A DNA stretch of 48,090 nucleotides, taken from assembly GCA_900317285.1 (NCBI GenBank), contig ONGA01000016.1, positions 1 to 48,090 of the forward strand, written 5' to 3'. The first letter of the stretch is position 1, and every line of letters begins with the position of its first letter. A program made the translations under genes and the position numbers. This document shows, piece by piece, positions 1 through 7,845 of this stretch. This DNA comes from an uncultured Bacteroidales bacterium. GTDB taxonomy: Bacteria; Bacteroidota; Bacteroidia; Bacteroidales; P3. The notes under the pieces were generated by a model that saw nothing but the letters and a program-made list of their open reading frames with translations, searched no databases and was not told where the DNA came from.

Positions 1-337
1 CGAGGCCGCTGCCCGCGGGGGCGTCGACAAACGAGGCAATGCGCATCGATAAAGGCTTGTGGGTGAACTGCTTCACTATGCGGTTGTATACACCCTTGTG
101 GAGGATGAAGTATCCGTCGGTATCCACTTTCATGGCGTTGTCGTAGACCTCGCGCAGCCCTTTGTCGGGGGCCAGGAATTCCACGCGTCCGTCGTCGGTG
201 GGTTCGATGGTGGTGTAGGCATACATGCTGATGGTGGCGTTGAGGATGGCGCCGCCGTAGAGGTCGCTGTAGGGCGATACGTCGGTGCCTCCACCGGCCA
301 GTCCCAGTCTCAGGGGTGCTTTGCTTCTGATAGTCAT
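1..337 (-). CDS. GHMP-family sugar kinase, N-terminal part (HddA-like), runs off the window
   Basis: The reverse strand from 337 reads [20 protein letters not shown] and continues open to base 1 (112 codons visible). The [16 protein letters not shown] start and the DAPAGSGLG segment at the window edge are typical of the GHMP kinases that phosphorylate D-glycero-D-manno-heptose 7-phosphate or related sugars for surface glycans; DAPAGSGLG would be the beginning of the ATP-binding glycine/serine loop. Its ATG overlaps the stop of the upstream glycosyltransferase (ATGA), so the two are translationally coupled. This supports a role in lipopolysaccharide, capsule or S-layer glycan synthesis. The exact sugar cannot be told from the fragment. 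Confidence 0.8.
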   Translation of the reverse strand, partial: MTIRSKAPLRLGLAGGGTDVSPYSDLYGGAILNATISMYAYTTIEPTDDGRVEFLAPDKGLREVYDNAMKVDTDGYFILHKGVYNRIVKQFTHKPLSMRIASFVDAPAGSGL

Positions 338-1470
338 ATTGTGTTTTGTTTTAGTTTCTCTATGGCCTCTGTCATGTTGTTCCAGAGGTATTTCTGCTTT
401 TCCTGGCACACGCCTTCGGTGAGGCGCTGCTGCCAGTTCTCGTCGAAGTAGCGCACAATGGCGTCGGCAATCTGTTGCGCGTCGGGCTCCACCACGAAGC
501 CCACCTTGCCGTCGGGCACTATCTCGGGCAGTCCGCCCACGTTGGTGACGAGCATGGGCTTCTCGAAGTGGAAGGCTATCTGCGTCACGCCGCTTTGCGT
601 GGCGGTCTTGTAGGGCTGTGCCACCAGGTCGGCGGCGCAGAAGTAGCGGTTCACCTCGTGGTCGGGGATGAAGTCGGTGTGCATCACCACGCGGTCGCCG
701 ATATCAAGGCGTGCAATCTGCTCCTGGTAGGGTTTGGGGTCGCCGTAGAACTCGCCGGCAACGATGAGTTTCACACCCAGGCGTGCCATGCGTTCGTCGG
801 CCATGGCGTCGAACAGCAGGTCCAGACCCTTGTAACCACGGATGAAGCCGAAGAAGAGCACGTAGCGCTGGCTCTCGCGCAGGCCCAGGAGGTCGAGGGC
901 TTCCTTGCGTGTAAGCGTCTCCCCGTAGTGGTCGTAGAGCGGATGCGGGCAGAAGACCCTGGGCTTGAGGTGCTTGGGGTCGAACAGGTCGGCATCGGCA
1001 AGCACCGATTTCGACATCGCCACCATGCCGTCGATCGAGCCTATGAAATATTTGACAAACTGCTTGTCGCCCGGGCGTTTCTCGTGGGGCACGAGGTTGT
1101 CGAGGATGGAGATGCGGCGCATGCCTTTCCGTTTGCACACGCGGTTGGCGGTGCCCAGAGCCGGTGCCATGAAAGGCAGCCAGAACTTGGTGACGACCAG
1201 GTCGGGGCGCTGCCGTTTGATGTAGCGACCCGTGCGCCACCAGCTTATGGGGTTGATGGCGTTGAGCTTGCGGGTGATTTTCAGCCCCTTGGGGGCGGGC
1301 TCGTCGCTGTATTGCGTCTTGCCGGGGAAGAGCAGCTTGGGATATTGCAACGTGAAAGTCACAATCTCCACCTCGTGCCCCTCGGCCTGGTATTGGCGTG
1401 CAAGGCGTTCGTTGAAAGCAGCTAGGCCGCCGCGGTAGGGCCATGCGGTCCCCAAAATGATAACCTTCAT
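334..1470 (-). CDS. Glycosyltransferase, GT-B fold (family 4-like)
   Basis: A 378-residue cytosolic protein with no signal peptide. The N-terminal half begins [20 protein letters not shown], the glycine-rich acceptor-side loop of GT-B enzymes. The C-terminal half contains [20 protein letters not shown], the usual start of a Glycos_transf_1 domain, and later the E-x7-E-like segment [19 protein letters not shown], where the nucleotide-sugar donor binds. Length fits the family. It sits between a TonB-like envelope gene (22 bp upstream) and a GHMP sugar kinase (4 bp overlap), so it probably acts in surface polysaccharide assembly. Donor and acceptor cannot be deduced. Confidence 0.85.
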   Translation of the reverse strand: MKVIILGTAWPYRGGLAAFNERLARQYQAEGHEVEIVTFTLQYPKLLFPGKTQYSDEPAPKGLKITRKLNAINPISWWRTGRYIKRQRPDLVVTKFWLPFMAPALGTANRVCKRKGMRRISILDNLVPHEKRPGDKQFVKYFIGSIDGMVAMSKSVLADADLFDPKHLKPRVFCPHPLYDHYGETLTRKEALDLLGLRESQRYVLFFGFIRGYKGLDLLFDAMADERMARLGVKLIVAGEFYGDPKPYQEQIARLDIGDRVVMHTDFIPDHEVNRYFCAADLVAQPYKTATQSGVTQIAFHFEKPMLVTNVGGLPEIVPDGKVGFVVEPDAQQIADAIVRYFDENWQQRLTEGVCQEKQKYLWNNMTEAIEKLKQNTI

Positions 1471-1492
1471 ATATTCAAACCCTTCGAAATCG

Positions 1493-1912
1493 CTAATTCA
1501 ATGAGAACTTGAACGGCAGATTGTACTGCACGCGCACCTTCTTGCCCTGAGCCTTGCCAGGCTTCCACTTCGGCATCATTTTCACCACCCTCACGGCCTC
1601 TTCGCCTAGGCGCCTCTCGGGATCTGGGTCGCGCAATATCTTGATATTGTTGATACTGCCGTCCATCTCGATGACAAAAGTGACAAACACCGTGCCGCTG
1701 ATTCTTTCCTCCTTGCACGCCTCCGGATACTGTACATTGGCGGCAATGAACTGGTAAAGCTTCTCCATGCCGCCGGGAAACTCCGGATCCTGCTCCACCA
1801 CCGTGTAGATGGGCTCCTTCTCCAACGACACCGATGCCGTACCCTTCTCCGCCTGCGCCGAAACCGTCAGGCCGAAAGCCAGCATCAACAGGCAAAACAA
1901 TGCTCTTTTCAT
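1493..1912 (-). CDS. Secreted protein with TonB C-terminal-like domain
   Basis: Start placed at MKRALFCLLMLAFG (1912), which gives a clean signal peptide ending near SAQA; a longer reading to 1945 would add 11 residues in front of it. The mature protein of about 120 residues is a single TonB_C-type domain: FPGGMEKLYQFIAANVQYPE, then GTVFVTFVIEMDGSI and WKPGKAQGKKVRVQYNLPFKF. This form is common in Bacteroidota, where such domains stand alone in the periplasm rather than at the end of a membrane-anchored TonB. No TonB transmembrane helix or proline-rich spacer is present, so it is not a complete energy transducer. It is the first gene of the run continuing into the glycosyltransferase. Confidence 0.8.
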   Translation of the reverse strand: MKRALFCLLMLAFGLTVSAQAEKGTASVSLEKEPIYTVVEQDPEFPGGMEKLYQFIAANVQYPEACKEERISGTVFVTFVIEMDGSINNIKILRDPDPERRLGEEAVRVVKMMPKWKPGKAQGKKVRVQYNLPFKFSLN

Positions 1913-2000
1913 AATGCGTTTTTTTTCAAGATATCTTACTCCCATAACGATGCCGCCCCTGTTTTATTGTGCCGCCGCGTTTTTTATTTTTCCACCCCCC

Positions 2001-2118
2001 GACATAGGAGCATCATATACGCATCATATACGCATCATAGGAGAACTCAAGGAGAAGTATAGGAGAATGGTAGTACAACCATAGGACACCATTTCACCCA
2101 AAATCCTCCTATCTCCAC
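2001..2118. repeat. Intergenic cataggag repeat, subfamily A copy 1
   Basis: A run of short related units (gacataggagcatcatat, acgcatcatat, acgcatcatagg, agtataggagaatggtag) ending in a tail of about 50 nt (tagtacaaccatagga, then ttcacccaaaatcctcctat). The same tail with few changes recurs at 24343-24400. It lies just upstream of the kdd promoter. The remainder of 1946-2000 is A+T-rich with nothing recognised. Confidence 0.8.
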
Positions 2119-2169
2119 CAAAAACCCGCCGTATGCCAAAGTTTTTTTTCCGTAATCAAAAAAAAGTTG

Positions 2170-2177
2170 TATTTTTG
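2170..2177 (+). promoter_or_regulatory. -7 element of the kdd-kamA promoter
   Basis: TATTTTTG matches the Bacteroidota -7 consensus TAnnTTTG. The -33 position (about 2146-2149) reads TTTT rather than TTTG, so this is a partial match. Just downstream, 2179-2184 (acgttc) and 2195-2200 (gaacgt) form a 6-bp inverted repeat at the presumed transcript start, a possible operator. Confidence 0.55.
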
Positions 2178-2241
2178 TACGTTCTAAATTTATCGAACGT
2201 TAAATTAATTCAATTAATAATCAATAAAATAACCTATTATT

Positions 2242-3315
2242 ATGCAGAAAAAAGGCAACAAGTACGGTACCCACCGCGTCATCGAGCCCAAGGGTGTTCT
2301 CCCTCAGCCCGCCAACAAGCTTGACAACAACATGGATGAAATCTGGGACAACGAGATCCTCATCGACGTCCAGACCCTGAACATCGACTCCGCTTCGTTC
2401 ACCGACATCCACAACTACGCCAAGCAGCAGGCCGGCGAAGGCGCCAGCCAGGAGCGCATCATGGAAGAGGTCAAGAAAGAAATGCTCCTCAACGTCGAGC
2501 TCCAGGGCAAGCACCGCAACCGTCGCACCGGTTCCGGCGGCATGCTCCTCGGCAAAGTCGAGAAAATCGGCGACGCCCTGAAAGGCAAGATCGACCTCAA
2601 GGAAGGCGACCGCATCGCCACCCTCGTCTCCCTCTCCCTGACCCCCCTCCGCATCGACGAAATCCTCGACATCCGTCCCGACGTCGACCAGGTCGACATC
2701 AAGGGTAAGGCCATCCTCTTCGAGAGCGGCATCTACGCCAAGATCCCCACCGACATGCCCGAGAAGCTCGCCCTCTCCGCACTCGACGTCGCCGGTGCTC
2801 CCGCACAGACCGCCAAGCTCTGCCAGTACGGCCAGACCGTCGTCATCCTCGGCGCCGGTGGCAAGAGCGGCATGCTCTGCTGCTACGAGGCCAAGAAGCG
2901 CGTCGGTGTCACCGGTAAGGTCATCGGCATCGCCAACAGCCCCAAATCCACCCAGCGCATCAAAGACCTCGGTTTCTGCGACATCGTCGAGTCTGCCGCC
3001 GGCATGACCCCCGTCCAGGTCTACGAACTCATCGAGCGCCTCACCAATGGCAAGATGGCCGACGTCACTATCAACTGCGTCAACGTCCCCGACCAGGAGA
3101 TGACCGCCGTGCTCTGCACCAAGGATGACGGTATCGTCTACTTCTTCTCCATGGCCACCTCCTTCACCAAGGCCAGCCTCGGTGCCGAAGGTATCGGCAG
3201 CGACGTGAACATGATCATGGGCAACGGCTACACCAAAGGCCACGCCGAGTTCACCCTTCAGGAGCTCCGCGAGAGCCCCGAGCTGCGCAAGATCTTCGAA
3301 GAGCTCTACGCTTAA
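2242..3315 (+). CDS. kdd: L-erythro-3,5-diaminohexanoate dehydrogenase
   Basis: A 357-residue NAD-dependent enzyme that oxidatively deaminates 3,5-diaminohexanoate to 3-keto-5-aminohexanoate in lysine fermentation. Recognised from its start (KYGTHRVIEPKGVLPQPA), which is characteristic of Kdd, and the Rossmann segment VILGAGGKSGMLCCYEAKKR with the GAGGKSG dinucleotide loop, followed by VTGKVIGIANSPKSTQRIKDLG. Length is normal for the family. The start follows an A+T-rich leader with no Shine-Dalgarno, as usual in this phylum. Lysine 2,3-aminomutase follows 71 bp downstream; the mutases and later enzymes of the pathway (kamD/E, kce, kal, butyryl-CoA:acetoacetate CoA-transferase) are not in this window. 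Confidence 0.92.
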   Translation: MQKKGNKYGTHRVIEPKGVLPQPANKLDNNMDEIWDNEILIDVQTLNIDSASFTDIHNYAKQQAGEGASQERIMEEVKKEMLLNVELQGKHRNRRTGSGGMLLGKVEKIGDALKGKIDLKEGDRIATLVSLSLTPLRIDEILDIRPDVDQVDIKGKAILFESGIYAKIPTDMPEKLALSALDVAGAPAQTAKLCQYGQTVVILGAGGKSGMLCCYEAKKRVGVTGKVIGIANSPKSTQRIKDLGFCDIVESAAGMTPVQVYELIERLTNGKMADVTINCVNVPDQEMTAVLCTKDDGIVYFFSMATSFTKASLGAEGIGSDVNMIMGNGYTKGHAEFTLQELRESPELRKIFEELYA

Positions 3316-3326
3316 GCAATCCCAAT

Positions 3327-3353
3327 CCGCGGGCAGGGGAGACCCTCCCGCGG
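3327..3353 (+). other. Hairpin in the kdd-kamA intergenic region
   Basis: ccgcggg (3327-3333) pairs perfectly with cccgcgg (3347-3353), with ggg/ccc inside. No U-tract follows, so it is more likely an mRNA processing or stability element between two cotranscribed genes than a terminator. Confidence 0.6.
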
Positions 3354-3386
3354 GTTCCATTCCGAAAAAACATAAATAAAGAATAT

Positions 3387-4637
3387 ATGAAAGTCAACCG
3401 CAGAAAAGAATTGTTCCCCAACGTCACCGACGAGCAGTGGAACGACTGGAAATGGCAGGTCAAAAACCGCATCGAGACCTACGAGGAACTGAGCAAGTAC
3501 TTCACCTTCTCGCCCGAAGAGGCCGAGGGTATCAAGAAGGCCCTCGCCAAGTTCCGCATGGCCATCACGCCCTACTACCTCTCGCTGATCGACCCCAACG
3601 ACCCGTACGACCCCATCCGTCGTCAGGCCATCCCCGCCGGCGAGGAGTGCAACATCGCCCCCGCCGACCTCAACGACCCGCTGCATGAGGACGAGGATTC
3701 GCCCGCTCCCGGACTCACCCACCGTTATCCGGATCGTGTGCTGTTCCTCATCACCGACATGTGCTCCATGTACTGCCGCCACTGCACCCGCCGCCGTTTC
3801 GCCGGCCAGAAGGACGACGAGTCCCCCAGCGAGCGCATCGAGAAGTGCCTGGCCTACATCGAGCGTACCCCCCAGGTGCGCGACGTGCTCCTCTCCGGTG
3901 GCGACTGCCTCATGGTCAGCGACCAGAAGCTGGAATACATCATCGGCCGTCTGCGCAAGATTCCCCACGTGGAAATCGTCCGCCTCGGCAGCCGCACCCC
4001 CGTGGTCTGCCCCCAGCGCATCACCCCCGAACTGTGCGAGATGCTGAAGAAATACCATCCCATCTGGCTCAACACCCACTTCAACCACCCCAACGAGTTC
4101 ACCCCCGAGGCTGAGCAGGCTCTCGCCCGCCTCGCCAACGCCGGTATCCCCCTGGGCAACCAGACCGTGCTGCTGCGTGGCGTCAACGACTGCGTCCACG
4201 TGATGAAGAAACTCATGCACGAGCTCGTCCGCAACCGCGTGCGCCCGTACTATATCTATCAGTGCGACCTCTCCATGGGTCTTGAGCACTTCCGCACCCC
4301 CGTCAGCAAGGGCATCGAGATCATCGAGAACCTCCGCGGCCACACCAGCGGCTACGCCGTGCCCACCTTCGTGGTCGACGCCCCCGGCGGCGGCGGCAAG
4401 ACCCCCGTCATGCCCCAGTACGTCATCTCGCAGAGCCCCGACAAGGTCATCCTCCGCAACTTCGAGGGTGTCATCACCACCTACACCGAGCCGCGCGAGT
4501 ACCACGAGGAGTGCCACTGCCCCGCTTGCGAGGAGAAGCGCCGCGTCGAAGAAGGTGTCGCCTCCCTGCTCGAGACCGACCGCATGGCCCTCGAACCCAG
4601 CCACCTCATGCGCCACGAACGCAACGCTAAGCGATAG
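3387..4637 (+). CDS. kamA: L-lysine 2,3-aminomutase (radical SAM, PLP, Zn)
   Basis: A 416-residue enzyme that converts L-lysine to L-beta-lysine, the first step of lysine fermentation. The radical-SAM cluster motif C-x3-C-x2-C is at Cys126, Cys130 and Cys133 (MCSMYCRHC). The PLP lysine is Lys338 in DAPGGGGKTP. The zinc ligands are Cys269 (GVNDC) and the C-terminal trio Cys376, Cys378, Cys381 (ECHCPAC). All are within one residue of the positions known in the clostridial enzyme, so this is a true catabolic KAM and not the shorter EpmB-type paralogue. It lies directly downstream of kdd. Confidence 0.96.
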   Translation: MKVNRRKELFPNVTDEQWNDWKWQVKNRIETYEELSKYFTFSPEEAEGIKKALAKFRMAITPYYLSLIDPNDPYDPIRRQAIPAGEECNIAPADLNDPLHEDEDSPAPGLTHRYPDRVLFLITDMCSMYCRHCTRRRFAGQKDDESPSERIEKCLAYIERTPQVRDVLLSGGDCLMVSDQKLEYIIGRLRKIPHVEIVRLGSRTPVVCPQRITPELCEMLKKYHPIWLNTHFNHPNEFTPEAEQALARLANAGIPLGNQTVLLRGVNDCVHVMKKLMHELVRNRVRPYYIYQCDLSMGLEHFRTPVSKGIEIIENLRGHTSGYAVPTFVVDAPGGGGKTPVMPQYVISQSPDKVILRNFEGVITTYTEPREYHEECHCPACEEKRRVEEGVASLLETDRMALEPSHLMRHERNAKR

Positions 4638-4676
4638 CAATAAATGCGCAAACCAAGGGTATTGGAATTTAAGTTT

Positions 4677-5729
4677 ATGACAAATTGGAAATTATGGCGT
4701 GTATTCTTATGCGCCATAATTTTCAATTTTCATTTCTCCCTTTTCAATCCTGCAACCGCGCAAATCGCCGGACTCAACACCCTCACCGTCCTCGACCTCA
4801 GCAGCCAGGCTCGGGCTTCCGGTCTTGGGTTCGACTATCTCCCGCTCTACGACCGCGACCTCTCCATCGCTGTCGACAACCCCTCGATGCTCCACCGCGA
4901 CATGTGCGGCGTGGGGTCGATGAGTTTTGTGAGCCTCTTCGAAGGCTCGCTCATGGGAACGTTTTCCTACGCCCACGATTTCAAGCATATCGGCCCGCTG
5001 CTCTTCTCTTTCCGATTCAACAATTACGGCCGCTTCGAAGGCTACGACGAGGAGGAGCGCTCCACGGGCGAGTTCACGGCCGCCGACTACAGCCTTACCC
5101 TTGGCTACGCCATGTGGCTAGACTCCAACTTCAGCATCGGCGTCAATCTCAAACCCATACTATCGCAGTACGCGCACTATTCGGCACTGGCGCTGGCGTT
5201 CGACGTGGCGGGCAGCTACGTGAGCGACAACCGCCGTTTCGCCGCCACTGCCATGTTGCGCAACATCGGCGCGCAGCTGAGCACCTTCGACGGCACCGTC
5301 GAGAAAATCCCCTTCGAACTCTCGGCCGAGCTCTCCTACAAGCTCGACAAAGCCCCCTTCCGCTTCTTCCTGGCTGCCAACGAGCTACAGACGTGGGACC
5401 TCCGCTACGAAGACCCCCACAGTCCCACCTCCGAAACCGACCCCTTCACCGGCGAGGTGAAAAAGGAAAGCTGGCTCGCCGGCACCGCCGACAACCTGCT
5501 GCGCCACATGCAGCTGGGTGTCGAACTCAACATCGGCAAGTCCTTCTTTGCACGCGTGGGCTACAGCTATCGCCAGACCGCCGAGATGCGGGGCTTCGAT
5601 GCCTTCAACCTCAGCGGTTTCTCCTTCGGTATTGGTCTGCATACCAGGCGCTTCGATTTCGCCTTCGCCCGCCGCAACTACCACCTCTCCCAAGCCCCCA
5701 ACTTCTTCACTATCAGCTATCGATTTTAA
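4677..5729 (+). CDS. porQ: Type IX secretion system outer-membrane protein PorQ
   Basis: A 350-residue beta-barrel protein of the PorV/PorQ group, taken to start at MTNWKLWRVFL (4677), because this gives a signal peptide ending near NPATAQ; an upstream in-frame ATG at 4644 lies only 7 nt after the kamA stop. PorQ-type features are the early LTVLDLSSQARASGLG segment, then SIAVDNPSMLHRDM, alternating beta strands, and a C-terminal aromatic strand ending ISYRF. PorQ belongs to the T9SS attachment machinery that anchors CTD-bearing cargo, such as the products at 19413 and 21954. Its signal-peptide codons contain an 18-bp near-perfect palindrome (4682-4729), and G+C drops sharply there. Confidence 0.85.
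   Translation: MTNWKLWRVFLCAIIFNFHFSLFNPATAQIAGLNTLTVLDLSSQARASGLGFDYLPLYDRDLSIAVDNPSMLHRDMCGVGSMSFVSLFEGSLMGTFSYAHDFKHIGPLLFSFRFNNYGRFEGYDEEERSTGEFTAADYSLTLGYAMWLDSNFSIGVNLKPILSQYAHYSALALAFDVAGSYVSDNRRFAATAMLRNIGAQLSTFDGTVEKIPFELSAELSYKLDKAPFRFFLAANELQTWDLRYEDPHSPTSETDPFTGEVKKESWLAGTADNLLRHMQLGVELNIGKSFFARVGYSYRQTAEMRGFDAFNLSGFSFGIGLHTRRFDFAFARRNYHLSQAPNFFTISYRF
4682..4729. repeat. Near-perfect inverted repeat inside the porQ signal-peptide codons
   Basis: Arms 4682-4699 and 4712-4729 (18 nt each, 17 of 18 complementary; core aattatggcg / cgccataatt) with a 12-nt loop. It begins 3 nt after the porQ ATG, so the mRNA could fold over the initiation region. It is A+T-rich compared with the surrounding coding DNA. 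Confidence 0.85.
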
Positions 5730-5734
5730 TTTTA

Positions 5735-6694
5735 ATGAAATTGCAATTTATTGTTTCTGACCAGACGGAACCCTATTGGAACATCGCCGTCGAAAATTTT
5801 CTTGTTGAATCTGCCGAATGTGTGACGCTGTACCTTTGGCGTAACCGCCGCACCGTAGTCATCGGACAGAACCAGAACCCCTACAGCGAGGTCAACGTCG
5901 AGGCCCTTGAGGCCGACGGTGGCTTCCTCATGCGCCGCAAGACCGGCGGCGGCGCCGTCTACCACGACGATGGCAACCTCAACTTCTCCTTCGTCGTCCC
6001 CAAGGCCCTCTACGACCAGCAGCGCCAGTTCTCCGTCATCCAGCGCGCTGTGGAAAGCTTCGGCCTCCACACAGAACTCTCCGGCCGCAACGATATCCTG
6101 GCCGAAGGTCGTAAGTTTTCCGGAAATGCTTTTTCCAAGGGCCGCGTCAACGACCTGCACCATGGCACGCTGCTCATCAGTGGCGACATGTCCGACCTGG
6201 CACACTACCTCAAGCCCAAGCCCGCCAAGCTGCAGAAGCACGGCGTGCAGTCGGTGCGCAGCCGTGTGGTGAACCTCGCCGAACTCAACCCCGCGATTAC
6301 CCCCGAGAGCATTGCACCAAGACTCAAGGAAGCATTTCTTTCCGAATATTCCGAATACTCTGAATATTCCGAACATTCCGATTTCTCCGAAATAATCAAG
6401 CGCCCCGAGGTCCGTGCCCTCCACGACCACTTCGCTTCTCCCGAATGGAAATATGGTCGCTGGCGCACCTTCACAGCCCAGCACTCCGCCCAGTTCGACT
6501 GGGGTGGGGTAGAGCTCGCCCTCACCGTCGACGAGTCCCGCGGCATCATCACCGATGTCCAGCTCGCCTCCGACGCCCTCGACCTCGCCGCCCTCGACGA
6601 CGCCCGCCGCCTCCTCACCGGTGCCAGTACAGAAAAGTCTCCCCACACACAGAGCATCATCGTAGGCGACATCCTGTCGCTGGTGTACGGTTAG
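5735..6694 (+). CDS. lplA: Lipoate-protein ligase A
   Basis: A 319-residue cytosolic enzyme that activates free lipoate or octanoate with ATP and attaches it to E2 and GcvH proteins. Seen: MKLQFIVSDQTEPYWNIAVE, the substrate loop RRKTGGGAVYHDDGNLNFSF and the catalytic-lysine segment EGRKFSGNAF, followed by the conserved HHGTLLISGD. The C-terminal accessory domain is present. Start taken at 5735, 5 nt after the porQ stop; the frame stays open far upstream only as a shadow of porQ. Odd: residues about 203-220 are six copies of a 9-nt unit encoding Ser-Glu-Tyr-like triplets, placed in the linker between catalytic and accessory domains. Confidence 0.93.
   Translation: MKLQFIVSDQTEPYWNIAVENFLVESAECVTLYLWRNRRTVVIGQNQNPYSEVNVEALEADGGFLMRRKTGGGAVYHDDGNLNFSFVVPKALYDQQRQFSVIQRAVESFGLHTELSGRNDILAEGRKFSGNAFSKGRVNDLHHGTLLISGDMSDLAHYLKPKPAKLQKHGVQSVRSRVVNLAELNPAITPESIAPRLKEAFLSEYSEYSEYSEHSDFSEIIKRPEVRALHDHFASPEWKYGRWRTFTAQHSAQFDWGGVELALTVDESRGIITDVQLASDALDLAALDDARRLLTGASTEKSPHTQSIIVGDILSLVYG
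6341..6394 (+). repeat. Six 9-nt tandem repeats in lplA
   Basis: Units tccgaatat, tccgaatac, tctgaatat, tccgaacat, tccgatttc and tccgaaata follow without gaps, encoding Ser-Glu/Asp-Tyr-like triplets. The pieces contain the palindrome gaatattc. A+T content is much higher than in the flanking codons. The unit is a multiple of three, so copy-number change would keep the frame. Confidence 0.9.
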
Positions 6695-6751
6695 TTGTGT
6701 CCTTAGATACAATATTATCATCGGTTTTGCATTAATAGCATAATAAATCAT

Positions 6752-6806
6752 AAATAAACATAAAAGTGGATTTTGTATTTGGCAGAATCAACTTTTATGT
6801 TTATTT
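6752..6806. promoter_or_regulatory. Perfect 16-bp inverted repeat, probable operator of the toxin-antitoxin operon
   Basis: Arm aaataaacataaaagt at 6752-6767 and its exact reverse complement at 6791-6806, separated by 23 nt. The downstream arm overlaps the -7 promoter element. The position fits autorepression by the XRE-type antitoxin encoded in the operon, with two half-sites bound by antitoxin dimers. Confidence 0.75.
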
Positions 6807-6809
6807 TTG
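6778..6809 (+). promoter_or_regulatory. Promoter of the toxin-antitoxin operon
   Basis: TTTG at 6778-6781, 20-nt spacer, TATTTTTG at 6802-6809: a full match to the Bacteroidota consensus. Transcription should begin about 6816, leaving a leader of only about 13 nt before the ATG at 6829. Confidence 0.8.
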
Positions 6810-6828
6810 CACTTGAAAACACAAACCA

Positions 6829-7308
6829 ATGGAAAAGAACCTAATCATTGAATTACTGGAAGATGGCGGCAAAGTAAGCCTTTATTCCCCGCGATTTGAA
6901 GGTGAAGAATACACGGAATTCGAGAAGTTCCTGCTCCAATTTCGTGACGACTATCCCAATGATGTGGCTCAGCTCGTTTATCGTCTCGACATTATAAAGC
7001 GTGATGGAGCCGCTGACCGACATTTCCGCTACGAGGGTACTCGCCGCGACAGAGTCATGGCGTTACCATCCCATTTGGAAACAACTTCCCTCCGTCTTTA
7101 CCTGCTGAACCTTCAATCCAAAGTACTGATACTAGGCAATGGCGGACTGAAGCAGACTGCCACCTACCAGGAAGACGAGATGCTGAACCGTTGTGTCAAC
7201 ACATTGCAGAAGATTGATATTGAGTTGAAGCAACGCGAAAGACAGAAAGTGATTACCATCCGTGGGACTGAGCTACTAGGGGAACTGTCATTTGTAATTG
7301 ACGATTAA
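6829..7308 (+). CDS. Putative toxin of a two-gene toxin-antitoxin module (HigB/RelE-like order)
   Basis: A 159-residue soluble protein with no signal peptide. The C-terminal half (LRLYLLNLQSKVLILGNGGL then QTATYQEDEMLNRCVNTLQK) has the strand pattern and basic patches of RelE/HigB/Gp49-like mRNA interferases, but the family cannot be fixed by eye. Support comes mainly from context: it is directly followed (12 nt) by an XRE-type DNA-binding protein, both lie behind one promoter with a palindromic operator, and base composition is lower in G+C than the neighbouring core genes. Toxin-first order is typical of HigBA-type systems. A non-toxin phage-derived function remains possible. Confidence 0.6.
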   Translation: MEKNLIIELLEDGGKVSLYSPRFEGEEYTEFEKFLLQFRDDYPNDVAQLVYRLDIIKRDGAADRHFRYEGTRRDRVMALPSHLETTSLRLYLLNLQSKVLILGNGGLKQTATYQEDEMLNRCVNTLQKIDIELKQRERQKVITIRGTELLGELSFVIDD

Positions 7309-7320
7309 AACATAAGCCAT

Positions 7321-7632
7321 ATGAAAACTAACAAACTGATGGACGAAATCAGGGAGACTATGTCGCCCGAAATGAAGAAACAGATGGAGTTGTCGGTGAG
7401 TATTGCCAACCGCATCTATGAGATTTTGGAAGCGAAAGGCTTGTCTCAGAAAGATTTTGCCCTGCTGATGGGTAAGACAGAGACAGAAGTGAGCCGCTGG
7501 CTGTCTGGAACACACAACATGACTATGTCCACCATAGCCAAAATCAGCACCGCCCTCGGCGAAGACATCATCGCTCCTGCACACCCCACAACACTCCCTC
7601 GCAGAAGCAAACGAGTCGCAGCAATGTTATAA
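7321..7632 (+). CDS. XRE-family helix-turn-helix antitoxin
   Basis: A 103-residue protein. Residues 27-80 are a Cro/C1-type helix-turn-helix: ANRIYEILEAKGLSQKDFAL, then the recognition helix region MGKTETEVSRWLSGTHNMTM and the fifth helix STIAKISTALGEDII. The C-terminus is short and basic (RRSKRVAAML). It probably neutralises the protein encoded 12 nt upstream and represses the shared promoter by binding the inverted repeat at 6752-6806. Confidence 0.8.
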   Translation: MKTNKLMDEIRETMSPEMKKQMELSVSIANRIYEILEAKGLSQKDFALLMGKTETEVSRWLSGTHNMTMSTIAKISTALGEDIIAPAHPTTLPRRSKRVAAML

Positions 7633-7787
7633 TGTTGTAGACGTTAATTCTACCCATTTTGCTCCCCTTTTGCTAAAGCTTTGTTTACCTTTTGCCTCGG
7701 TCTAGTGTAACGATGGGGTGGCAAGCAGGATCCCTCGGCGATGTCTCGGCGAACAGCCCATGTTCAGAATAAGAAAACAAGAAAATC

Positions 7788-7824
7788 ATGAAGGGGAGTC
7801 CATGAATCATGACTCCCCCTTCAT
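7788..7824. terminator. Bidirectional hairpin terminator
   Basis: atgaaggggagtc (7788-7800) pairs with gactcccccttcat (7811-7824) with one bulged base. T-rich DNA follows on the plus side (tcttcgtgttttt), and a T-rich stretch follows on the minus side. It separates the toxin-antitoxin operon from the convergent gene ending at 7846. The rest of 7633-7787 holds nothing recognised apart from two short direct copies of ctcggcga. Confidence 0.7.
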
Positions 7825-7845
7825 TCTTCGTGTTTTTAGTTATAA

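Noticed and set aside
2001-2118. Candidate CRISPR array in the cataggag repeats
   Set aside because: Units are 9-12 nt with no constant spacer length, and no cas genes are present.
4685-5734. Upstream 350-codon extension of the lplA frame overlapping porQ
   Set aside because: The translation is Arg/His/Leu/Pro-rich nonsense; conserved lipoate ligase sequence starts at 5735, and porQ explains the region in another frame.
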